Assembly: GCA_934589145.1 (NCBI GenBank)
Contig: CAKTNW010000031.1
Span: 1-24,146 of the forward strand
Source of the DNA: an uncultured Oscillospiraceae bacterium
Lineage (GTDB): Bacteria > Bacillota > Clostridia > Oscillospirales > Oscillospiraceae
Reading direction: 5' to 3'
DNA length: 24,146 nucleotides
Shown: positions 16,298 to 24,069 of the stretch, piece by piece
Layout of the letters: each line of letters opens with the position of its first letter
How positions within the stretch are numbered: position 1 is the stretch's first letter
Made by a program: the position numbers and the translations under genes
The notes under the pieces: model-generated
Told to the model about the DNA's origin: nothing
What the model saw: only the letters and a program-made list of their open reading frames with translations
The model's database searches: none

Positions 16298-17602
16298 ATG
16301 GAACGGAAAACACTGGAAAACAACAAGGAATCCCGGGATCACGCCGTGCTGGTGGGCCTGCGTTCGCCGGTGCTGGGCGAGGACAGCGCCGACGAGGAGA
16401 GCCTGATGGAGCTTTCGGAGCTGGTGGACACGGCGGGCGGCGACACGGCGGGCATCATCCTGCAGAGCCGCGAGAAGCCCGATCCCCACAGCTTTATCGG
16501 CGAGGGCAAGGTGGAGGAGGTCAAGCGCATGGTGGACAACGAACAGGCCACCATGGTGATCTTCGACAACGACCTGTCGCCGTCCCAGATCCGCGTACTG
16601 ACGGAGCTGCTGGGCGTCCAGGTCATCGACCGCAGCGGTCTGATTCTGGACATCTTTGCCCAGCGGGCGCGGACGAAGGAGGGCTGCTTGCAGGTGGAGC
16701 TGGCCCAGTATCAGTATCTGCTGCCCCGGCTGATCGGCATGTGGAGCCATCTGGAGCGGCAGGGCGGCACCGGCGGCTCTCCCATCGGCACCAAGGGCCC
16801 CGGCGAGACCCAGCTGGAGACCGACCGCCGCCACATCCGCCGCAAGATCGACAAGCTGAAGGACGAGCTGGAGGAGGTGCGCCGGGTGCGCGCCACCCAG
16901 CGCCAGCGCCGCAGCAAGAACGAGATCCCCGTGGTGGCCATCGTGGGCTACACCAACGCGGGCAAGTCCACGCTGCTGAACGCCATCACCGGGGCGGACA
17001 TCCCCGCCAACAACCGGCTGTTCGACACGCTGGACACCACTACACGGCTCCTGACCGTCAGCGATACGCTGGACGTGGTGATCTCCGACACGGTGGGCTT
17101 TATCCGCAAGCTGCCCCACCAGCTGGTGGAGGCCTTCAAGGCCACGCTGGAGGAGCTGGAGTACGCCGACCTGCTGCTGCACGTCATCGACTCCTCCAAC
17201 ATCCAGTGGCGGCAGCAGGCCGACACGGTGGATCGTCTGATCCGTGAGCTGGGGGCGGACACCATTCCCTGCATCCGGGTGTACAACAAGTCTGACCTCA
17301 GCTTCCCCGGCGACCGGGCCAAAGAGGCCGACGCCGTGGCCATCTCCGCCAAGACGGGGGAGGGCATACCTGACCTGCTGGCGCTGATCGACAGGAAGCT
17401 GGACAAGGGCACCAAGCGGGTGACGCTGCACCTGCCCTATGACAAGGCGGGGGCGCTGGACAGCCTGTACCGGGAGGCCAAGGTGGAGAGCGTGGAGTAC
17501 GGCGCCACGGTGGACGTGGTGGCCGTGTGCAATCCCCGGCTGCTGGGACAGCTGAAGGACTATATCGAGGGCTGGCAGCCGCCGAAGGAGGACTGGGAAT
17601 GA
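16298..17602 (+). CDS. hflX: Ribosome-associated GTPase HflX
   Basis: HflX is a GTPase that splits stalled or hibernating 70S ribosomes, especially after stress. The 434-residue protein has the HflX N-terminal domain, the family signature GTKGPGETQLETDRR before the GTPase domain, a P-loop GYTNAGKST at residues 217-225, the G3-region DTVGFIRKLPHQLVEAF and the G4 motif NKSD. A TTG codon 15 bases upstream is open in frame, but the ATG at 16298 after GAGGG is preferred. The stop codon overlaps the start of the YigZ-family gene by 4 bases, so the two are translationally coupled. Confidence 0.96.
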   Translation: MERKTLENNKESRDHAVLVGLRSPVLGEDSADEESLMELSELVDTAGGDTAGIILQSREKPDPHSFIGEGKVEEVKRMVDNEQATMVIFDNDLSPSQIRVLTELLGVQVIDRSGLILDIFAQRARTKEGCLQVELAQYQYLLPRLIGMWSHLERQGGTGGSPIGTKGPGETQLETDRRHIRRKIDKLKDELEEVRRVRATQRQRRSKNEIPVVAIVGYTNAGKSTLLNAITGADIPANNRLFDTLDTTTRLLTVSDTLDVVISDTVGFIRKLPHQLVEAFKATLEELEYADLLLHVIDSSNIQWRQQADTVDRLIRELGADTIPCIRVYNKSDLSFPGDRAKEADAVAISAKTGEGIPDLLALIDRKLDKGTKRVTLHLPYDKAGALDSLYREAKVESVEYGATVDVVAVCNPRLLGQLKDYIEGWQPPKEDWE

Positions 17603-18234
17603 GCGCGTTTCGGGTTCCCTTTCAGGCGGCGGACAGCGAGTTCGTGGAGAAGCGCTCCCGCTTCATCAGCCACATCTGGCCAGTGGAGACGGAGGAGCAG
17701 GCCCAGCAGTGCATCAAGGACATGAAGGCCAAGTACTATGACGCCCGCCACAACTGCTGGTGCTACCGCATCGGCCCCACCACCGCCCGGTACAGCGACG
17801 ACGGCGAGCCCCAGGGCACCGCCGGTCAGCCCATGCTGAAGGTGCTGGAGCGGGAGGAGGTCACCAACGTGTGCTGCGTGGTGACCCGGTATTTCGGCGG
17901 CATCCTGCTGGGGGCCGGCGGCCTGACCCGGGCCTATTCCAAGGGGGCCAAGGACGCGCTGATCGCCTCCGGCGTGGCCGTCATGGGCGCGTGGGCCAGG
18001 GTGGAGGTGCCCTGCACCTATCCCCTTTTCGAGCGGGTGAAGCTGGAGATCGAGGGTCAGGGCGGCGTCATCGACGATGTGGCCTACGGCGCGGACGTGG
18101 TGCTGTCCATCTCGCTGCCCGCGGAAAGGGCAGAAGCCCTGCAGGCGCGGCTGACGGAGCTGTCCGCCGGGGGCATCGCCATCCGGGTGCTGGCGGAGGA
18201 GTATCGTCCGGGGCCGCGAGTGGAAGTGAAATAG
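17599..18234 (+). CDS. YigZ/IMPACT-family protein (UPF0029)
   Basis: This 211-residue protein has the N-terminal IMPACT domain with the family signature TRYFGGILLGAGGLTRAYSK and the upstream DDGEPQGTAGQPML, plus a C-terminal DUF1949-type domain from about residue 135. Eukaryotic IMPACT regulates translation through GCN1; bacterial YigZ is poorly characterised. The ATG at 17599 overlaps the hflX stop, which supports a shared translation-stress role, although this is inference. The frame is open further upstream within hflX, but no family sequence lies there. A strong terminator follows two bases after the stop codon. Confidence 0.93.
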   Translation: MSAFRVPFQAADSEFVEKRSRFISHIWPVETEEQAQQCIKDMKAKYYDARHNCWCYRIGPTTARYSDDGEPQGTAGQPMLKVLEREEVTNVCCVVTRYFGGILLGAGGLTRAYSKGAKDALIASGVAVMGAWARVEVPCTYPLFERVKLEIEGQGGVIDDVAYGADVVLSISLPAERAEALQARLTELSAGGIAIRVLAEEYRPGPRVEVK

Positions 18235-18237
18235 CAT

Positions 18238-18274
18238 AAAAAATATTCCCTGACGCAGTCAGGGAATATTTTTT
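18238..18274. terminator. Bidirectional terminator (YigZ / DtxR genes)
   Basis: A perfect 17-bp stem (18238-18254 with 18258-18274) with a GCA loop carries AAAAAA and TTTTTT ends. It separates convergent genes. Confidence 0.95.
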
Positions 18275-18276
18275 GC

Positions 18277-18651
18277 TTATTTTACCGTACCCAGATGGGC
18301 GTGGCGCTTGATGGCCTGGAAGGATTCGTCGCTGATCACATGCTCCAGCTTGCAGGCATCCTCAGAGGCCACTTCGGGCGATACGCCCAGGCGGGTGAGA
18401 AACTGCGTCAGCAGTGTGTGACGCTCGTAGATCATTTCGGCCACCTCGCGGCCCGGCTCCAGCAGCGTGATGAAGCCGTTGTCGTCCACCTTGATGTAGC
18501 CGCCGTTTTTCAGCAGCCCCATGGCACGGCTGACGCTGGGCTTGGAATAGCCCATATACTCGCCCACGTCGATGGCGCGGACGTGGGGCGACTGACTGGT
18601 CAGGACCAGAATGGTCTCCAGATACATCTCGCCGGATTCCTGCAAATGCAT
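18277..18651 (-). CDS. DtxR/MntR-family metal-dependent repressor (short form)
   Basis: This 124-residue metalloregulator has an N-terminal winged helix-turn-helix (VGEYMGYSKPSVSRAMGLL at 29-47) and the metal-binding dimerisation helices, but no C-terminal SH3-like domain. Met9 (EMYLETI), Cys100, Glu103 and His104 (ACKLEH) match the primary-site ligands of DtxR (Met10, Cys102, Glu105, His106). MntR has Asp at the first position and Glu at the second. His78 is also present. An iron-type response is therefore more likely than manganese, but selectivity is inferred. The start at 18651 follows AAGGAG; upstream in-frame codons lie inside the promoter. The target genes are not in the window. Confidence 0.9.
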   Translation of the reverse strand: MHLQESGEMYLETILVLTSQSPHVRAIDVGEYMGYSKPSVSRAMGLLKNGGYIKVDDNGFITLLEPGREVAEMIYERHTLLTQFLTRLGVSPEVASEDACKLEHVISDESFQAIKRHAHLGTVK

Positions 18652-18664
18652 GTGATCACTCCTT

Positions 18665-18709
18665 GTTCTTATTAGGAACCAGTATAGCACAGGATTCGGA
18701 GAAATGCAA
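18665..18709 (-). promoter_or_regulatory. Promoter and candidate operator of the DtxR-family gene
   Basis: On the minus strand, TTGCAT (18704-18709) and TATACT (18681-18686) are spaced by 17 bases. Immediately downstream, a near-palindrome GTTCCTAATAAGAAC (18665-18679) covers the expected transcription start, a suitable place for autorepression. Confidence 0.65.
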
Positions 18710-18743
18710 GTTACTTTTGGCTAACCGCCGGAATTCCCTGTAA

Positions 18744-19928
<1,185 letters not shown>

Positions 19929-19965
19929 GATTTTGATCTCCTTTCAATTCTCGGAAATGCGCAAC

Positions 19966-19998
19966 AAAAAAGCGCCCTGCCTGAACCGACAGAGTGCT
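19966..19998 (-). terminator. Riboswitch-controlled terminator before metK
   Basis: On the minus strand, AGCACTCTG (19990-19998) pairs with CAGGGCGCT (19971-19979) with one mismatch, followed by TTTTTT. It lies just after the aptamer and about 40 bases before metK, as expected for the expression platform of a transcriptional OFF switch. Confidence 0.8.
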
Positions 19999-20015
19999 GA
20001 AATTTCTTGCTCTTT

Positions 20016-20107
20016 CCTCATCTTTCGATTCATCGTCGGATTTGGCACCTTGAAAAACAGGTTGCCGTGGTTTCATTGGGCCGTTCCCTCCGCCACTCTT
20101 GATAAGG
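20016..20107 (-). ncRNA. SAM-I (S-box) riboswitch aptamer
   Basis: Read on the minus strand, the leader contains the S-box signature: CTTATCAAGAG, then GGCGGAGGGA, GGCCC-ATGAAACC, CGGCAACC, GGTGCCAAATCC and closing GATGAGG. CCTTATC (20101-20107) pairs with GATGAGG (20016-20022) as helix P1, with one G-U pair. SAM binding to this class normally stabilises P1 and allows the downstream terminator to form, lowering metK expression. Confidence 0.95.
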
Positions 20108-20139
20108 TATGAAGTTGTACGGGATATTAGCTGGACTAC

Positions 20140-20167
20140 ATTCTACCATCTTTGTCAGAATTGTCAA
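20140..20167 (-). promoter_or_regulatory. Promoter of the metK riboswitch transcript
   Basis: On the minus strand, a perfect TTGACA (20162-20167) and TAGAAT (20140-20145) are spaced by 16 bases, placing the start about 25 bases before helix P1 of the aptamer. Confidence 0.8.
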
Positions 20168-20218
20168 TAGGCAAGTGTGAATTTTTTGTAAAATCACGAA
20201 AAACGATGTGCGATCATA

Positions 20219-20255
20219 AAGAGGAGGGCGGATGCGCTGCATCCGTCCTCCTCTT
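20219..20255 (-). terminator. Terminator after the CooT gene
   Basis: A 17-bp stem (20219-20235 with 20239-20255), with one G-T pair and a three-base loop, lies just downstream of the CooT stop codon. The T-run on the minus strand is short (CTTTAT), so termination may be leaky. Confidence 0.75.
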
Positions 20256-20275
20256 ATTCACATGTTCACATGTTT

Positions 20276-20464
20276 TCAGTTCTGCCGCACGAAGATCATG
20301 TTCTCCATCAGGTCGATCTTCTCGATGGTGCCCACCACGGCGGTGGGAACGCCCAGGATATCGCTGAACACCAGCGTATCGCCCTCGACCTTCATGGAGG
20401 CCACGTTCTTGCAGACCTCCTTCTTCTCGTCACCCCGCAGGGTGTAGACAGTGGAAAGACACAT
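20276..20464 (-). CDS. CooT-family nickel-binding protein
   Basis: This 62-residue protein begins with Met-Cys and matches the CooT family (formerly called a predicted RNA-binding protein): MCLSTVYTL, NVASMKVEGDTLVFSDILG, and a C-terminal GTIEKIDLMENMIFV. In Rhodospirillum rubrum CooT, Cys2 helps bind Ni(II) and the protein takes part in nickel delivery to CO dehydrogenase. The gene follows the His-rich protein gene by four bases and is followed by a terminator, so the two form a small operon. No CO dehydrogenase gene is in the window, so its client enzyme is unknown. Confidence 0.88.
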   Translation of the reverse strand: MCLSTVYTLRGDEKKEVCKNVASMKVEGDTLVFSDILGVPTAVVGTIEKIDLMENMIFVRQN

Positions 20465-20468
20465 AGAC

Positions 20469-20786
20469 TTATTCTCCCTTCAGCAGCTTCAGGGCCTCGT
20501 CCAGCTTCTCGTTGCCCAGGTTGAAGTCCAGGATGGCGTCGTGGATCAGCTGGGCAGCCTCGTCATCCATGCTGTGGGCCAGCTCGTGCAGCTCCTCGGC
20601 GTGGTGACGGTTGTGCTGCACCATATAGGCCAGCAGCGCCAGCGCCTCCTCGGGGGAGTGGTGAGCGTGGTCGTGATCATGGTCGTGGCAATGCTCATGC
20701 TGGTGGCAGTGCTCGTGGTCATGGGTGTGGGTATGGGTATGCGTGGTGCCGTCGGCATGGGTGTGTTCGTGTTCGTGATCGCACAT
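20469..20786 (-). CDS. Histidine-rich putative metal-binding protein
   Basis: This 105-residue protein is soluble, with no signal peptide or membrane segment. Its first half (about residues 3-45) is dominated by alternating His/Asp/Glu/Thr, with runs such as HTHTHTHDHEHCH and HDHDHDHAHH. The second half is a helical acidic region (SPEEALALLAYMVQHNRHH, then LGNEKLDEALKLLKGE). The ATG at 20786, after GAGGG, is chosen because the predicted -10 box is at 20815-20820, so upstream in-frame ATGs would lie at or before the transcription start. Linkage to CooT makes nickel storage or delivery plausible; zinc or cobalt binding is possible. Confidence 0.82.
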   Translation of the reverse strand: MCDHEHEHTHADGTTHTHTHTHDHEHCHQHEHCHDHDHDHAHHSPEEALALLAYMVQHNRHHAEELHELAHSMDDEAAQLIHDAILDFNLGNEKLDEALKLLKGE

Positions 20787-20814
20787 GGAAAAGCCCTCGC
20801 TTTCATTTTTTTCC

Positions 20815-20843
20815 ATTTTACCACGTTCCATCCGGCAAGTCAA
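20815..20843 (-). promoter_or_regulatory. Promoter of the His-rich/CooT operon
   Basis: On the minus strand, TTGACT (20838-20843) and TAAAAT (20815-20820) are spaced by 17 bases. It is divergent from the dehydratase promoter 63 bases away. Confidence 0.75.
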
Positions 20844-20905
20844 ATGACAATTAACGGACATATTTGCGAAATCTGTGCATTTTCTATGCAAACCGCACAA
20901 AAACA

Positions 20906-20934
20906 TTGACAAAAAATGCACATTTCTGTATAAT
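20906..20934 (+). promoter_or_regulatory. Strong promoter of the dehydratase operon
   Basis: Perfect TTGACA (20906-20911) and TATAAT (20929-20934) hexamers are separated by 17 bases, giving a leader of about 45 bases ending in AAGGAGG (20973-20979) before the ATG. Confidence 0.9.
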
Positions 20935-20985
20935 TTTCATGTAAAATACCGCTTTGTGTGTTGCGCGGAGTGAAGGAGGAACATA

Positions 20986-22179
20986 ATGAGGGATCTGAAG
21001 CATTTGATTTATTTCGAGAACCTGCTGCAGGAGGCCAATAACGACCTGGTGAAGCAGGCGAAGAACGAGGGGAAGCTGGCGCTGGGATACACCTGCTACT
21101 TCATGCCGGAGGTGCTGCTGGATCTGCCCGGCTGCTTCAGCGTGCGTCTGCGTGCGCCCCGCTGCACCTCGCCGGACATGGCCACCTATTACATGTCGTC
21201 CCGCACCTGTCACTATGGCCGCAGCCTGCTGGAGCGGGCGCTGGAGGGCGGCTTCAACTTCCTGGACGCCCAGCTGGCCACCGAGACGTGCACCGTCACC
21301 TGCCGGTTCCAGGAGCATCTGCAGCGGATGCAGGACGTGATCCAGAACGAGCGGTTCCAGTGCTCCTTCATGGACGTGCCCTTCAAAAAGACACAGAACG
21401 CCATCGACCACTATGAAGAGCAGCTCCGCGCCCATGTGCTGGACTTCCTGCGGGACAACTACGGCGTGGATACCTCCGACGAGGCGCTGCTAAAGACCAT
21501 CGAGGCCCACAATGAGGTCTGCCGCCTGGTGCAGGAGATCGGCGATTACCGCAAGCTGGACAATCCCACCATCACCGGCTACGAGTTCGCGGTCATCACC
21601 CTGGCCACCATGACCTGCCCCAAGGAGCTGATCATCGACAAGCTCCGGGAGACGGCGGAGGAGATGCGTACCCGCCAGCCCGACGCCAAAAAGGAATTCC
21701 GCTGCAAGGTGGTGCTGGCCGGCAGCGAGAACGACGACCCCGACTTCATCAAGCTCATCGAGAGCTGCGGCGCCCGCGTGGTGGCCGACCGCTATTGCTA
21801 CGGCGCGGCCGAGGCCCGCCAGCCCATCGAGATCAGGGACGGCGAGACGCCCCTGCGTGCCATCGCCCGCCACTATCTGCTGACCAGCCAGTGCACCCGC
21901 TTCATGGAGCAGAACGAGATGCGCCGCCGCAAGCAGGTCATCGCCGACATGGCCAAGGAATACAAGGCCGACGGCATCATCATCGCCTCCAACAAGTTCT
22001 GCGAGTATTGGAGCTATGAGCGCGTCATCGACACGGTGGTGCTGCAGCGTGACTTCGGCTACCCCGTCTGCTCCATCGAGAAGGAGTATATCAATTCCGC
22101 CTCCGGTCAGCTCCGTACCCGCTTCCAGGCGTTTATCGAGAGCGTGGAGATCAAGAAGATCCAGGGAGGGAACAACTGA
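20986..22179 (+). CDS. 2-hydroxyacyl-CoA dehydratase-family subunit (HgdB/FldC-like)
   Basis: This 397-residue protein belongs to the 2-hydroxyacyl-CoA dehydratase / benzoyl-CoA reductase family, whose paired subunits carry [4Fe-4S] clusters and use a ketyl radical mechanism after ATP-driven activation. The N-terminal GYTCYFMPEVLLDLPG (34-49) matches the family's opening. Probable cluster cysteines are Cys75, Cys102 and Cys339 (NKFCEYW), which correspond to the family's three-cysteine pattern. Cys37, Cys60 and Cys106 are extra. Its stop overlaps the next start by one base (TGATG). The substrate is not evident; no CoA-transferase or ligase gene is visible. Confidence 0.9.
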   Translation: MRDLKHLIYFENLLQEANNDLVKQAKNEGKLALGYTCYFMPEVLLDLPGCFSVRLRAPRCTSPDMATYYMSSRTCHYGRSLLERALEGGFNFLDAQLATETCTVTCRFQEHLQRMQDVIQNERFQCSFMDVPFKKTQNAIDHYEEQLRAHVLDFLRDNYGVDTSDEALLKTIEAHNEVCRLVQEIGDYRKLDNPTITGYEFAVITLATMTCPKELIIDKLRETAEEMRTRQPDAKKEFRCKVVLAGSENDDPDFIKLIESCGARVVADRYCYGAAEARQPIEIRDGETPLRAIARHYLLTSQCTRFMEQNEMRRRKQVIADMAKEYKADGIIIASNKFCEYWSYERVIDTVVLQRDFGYPVCSIEKEYINSASGQLRTRFQAFIESVEIKKIQGGNN

Positions 22180-23822
22180 TGAAGAAGATCGACCTGAAAA
22201 ATGCCCTGGCCAAGGCCAAGGACGTGAACTATAAGAAGCTGGCCAAGGACTTCTGGTACGGCAAGCCCCATGGCGAGCGCCGTCTGGGCAACCTGTACTG
22301 CGACAAGACCGGCCTTTACAAGCACCGCGAGTGGCGCGGCGTGAAGGACACCTTCTACTATTTCCACAAGGTGTGGATGTATAACTACGCCATGCTGGTA
22401 TACGACGTGATGCGCTACGGCGGACTGGTGACCTTCTTCAAGGGCTGCTGGCGCTACCGCTGGATGGGCCAGACCTATCTGCCGGTGCTCCACTGGTTCG
22501 ACCGCGGCATGGAGGGCCTGCGGGGCGAAGCGCTGCGGGCCTGCCCGCTGCACTACCGGGCCATGACCAACGCCACCATCTATCAGTTCATGCAGATGTT
22601 CTCCAATGACCTGAACATCCAGAAGGGCAAGAAGGCCAAGGCACGCCATGACAAGACCATGGCCCATGATGAGACCGTCTGGGGCGGCATCTTCTACCCC
22701 TTCAGCAAGGAGAACGAGAATGTTCCCCTGCAGATGATCCCCTATTTCGTCACCTGCCACGTCAACAACCACACCGTTCTCAACTACATCGACGCGGTGC
22801 AGTCCATCGGCCTGCCCGGCGACCCCTGCCCCATGTGTCAGGCGGAGGCGGGCCTGTTCGTGCTGGACGATGTGCCCGATTACTACAAGGCCGTCATCAC
22901 CTCCAACGAGGCCTGCGACGGCTCCGTGGCCACCTCCATCCTGCAGGACTGGCTGATGGACAAGCCCCTGTTCGCCATGCCGCAGCCCATGCAGTTTGAC
23001 GATCCCCTGGTGCAGAAGCACTGCCAGAAGGAGATCGAGGAGGCCTGGAAGTTCATCGAGGAGCAGACCGGCACCAAGTTCGACTGGGATCAGCTGGTGA
23101 AGAAGCTGGAGAGCCAGAACGAGCTGCAGCGCTTCGAGTGGGAGAAGTGGGACGTGGCCGCCAATACCGACTACTATCCCATCAACGGCGTGTCCCAGGC
23201 CCTGTACCGCATCTACCAGTCCCAGTACGGCGACCTGCCCATCTGGCACGAGACCGACAAGAAGGTCCGTAAGATCCTGGAGAAGTGCGTGGAGGAGCGC
23301 ATCAACAACTTCCCGCTGACCCGCCACCGCGTCATTGCCTGGTCCTGCGCCCCCCTGTACTATTCCAACTGGTGTACCTGGGCCTATAACTGCTGGGGCC
23401 TGAACACCATCATCAACATGGACTCCCTGATGTTCGACATGACCCTCCGCACCGACAGCTATGAGCATACGCTGGAGGATATGGCGACGTATCACGAGTG
23501 GGCGCCCATGCGGCGTATGGCCGTGGGCGGCATGCACCACATCTTCGAGCTGTGGGAGAATATGGAGCGGTTCCACTGCGACATGGTCATGATGTACGAT
23601 CAGCTGCTGTGCAAGGGCATGCAGGGCGTTCACGGCCTGTTTGAGGATGAGTTCCGCGCCCGCAACATCCACGCCATCTGGATGCCCCACGCCCTGCCCG
23701 ACAAGCGCAACGTCTCCCGGGCGGAGATCCGCACCATCATCAACGACTATATGACCACCGTCATGCACGAGGAACCGCTGGATCCCTCCCTGTTGGAGTT
23801 CGACGATTCCCAGAGCTGGTAA
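22179..23822 (+). CDS. Long 2-hydroxyacyl-CoA dehydratase-family subunit
   Basis: This 547-residue protein is the probable partner of the preceding subunit. Its C-terminal half has family features: CPMC at 217-220, NEACDGS with Cys246, LLCKGMQG with Cys478, and a closing LPDKRNVSRAEIRTIINDYM that resembles the DPRN...RI segment ending other family alpha subunits. Usual subunits have about 375-480 residues. The excess here is mostly N-terminal (about residues 1-170), rich in Tyr, Trp, Lys and Arg, and I do not recognise it. Extra cysteines occur at 390, 399 and 405. There is no signal peptide. The gene is probably translationally coupled to the one before. Confidence 0.85.
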   Translation: MKKIDLKNALAKAKDVNYKKLAKDFWYGKPHGERRLGNLYCDKTGLYKHREWRGVKDTFYYFHKVWMYNYAMLVYDVMRYGGLVTFFKGCWRYRWMGQTYLPVLHWFDRGMEGLRGEALRACPLHYRAMTNATIYQFMQMFSNDLNIQKGKKAKARHDKTMAHDETVWGGIFYPFSKENENVPLQMIPYFVTCHVNNHTVLNYIDAVQSIGLPGDPCPMCQAEAGLFVLDDVPDYYKAVITSNEACDGSVATSILQDWLMDKPLFAMPQPMQFDDPLVQKHCQKEIEEAWKFIEEQTGTKFDWDQLVKKLESQNELQRFEWEKWDVAANTDYYPINGVSQALYRIYQSQYGDLPIWHETDKKVRKILEKCVEERINNFPLTRHRVIAWSCAPLYYSNWCTWAYNCWGLNTIINMDSLMFDMTLRTDSYEHTLEDMATYHEWAPMRRMAVGGMHHIFELWENMERFHCDMVMMYDQLLCKGMQGVHGLFEDEFRARNIHAIWMPHALPDKRNVSRAEIRTIINDYMTTVMHEEPLDPSLLEFDDSQSW

Positions 23823-23837
23823 GAGGAGGAGAGAACG

Positions 23838-24053
23838 ATGAAAAAACTGCTGAAAATCCTGGGCAAGCTGCTGCTGATCGGCGGCGGCATCTACGCGGCC
23901 CTGTTCGCCATCTTCTTCTTCGACCTGGATGGCAAGGCCCTGTTCTACGGCGTGGAGCCGTTCCTGTGCCGTCACTATGACCGCATGGAGCGCCGCGACC
24001 CGCTGAAGGCTTCCTATGACATGGACAAGCCCCACTACGAATACAACAAGTAA
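23838..24053 (+). CDS. Small one-helix membrane protein in the dehydratase operon
   Basis: This 71-residue protein has a strong hydrophobic segment at about residues 7-28 (LGKLLLIGGGIYAALFAIFFF) after a Lys-rich start, then a charged tail with many Tyr, Arg and Asp. A positive-inside N-terminus suggests the tail is outside, or the protein is a bitopic anchor. AGGAGGAGAG precedes the ATG. It sits 15 bases after the long subunit and 16 before the activator gene, so it is part of the operon. I do not recognise a family. It could anchor the dehydratase at the membrane, which is inference. Confidence 0.78.
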   Translation: MKKLLKILGKLLLIGGGIYAALFAIFFFDLDGKALFYGVEPFLCRHYDRMERRDPLKASYDMDKPHYEYNK

Positions 24054-24069
24054 AAGAGAGGGAAAGACG

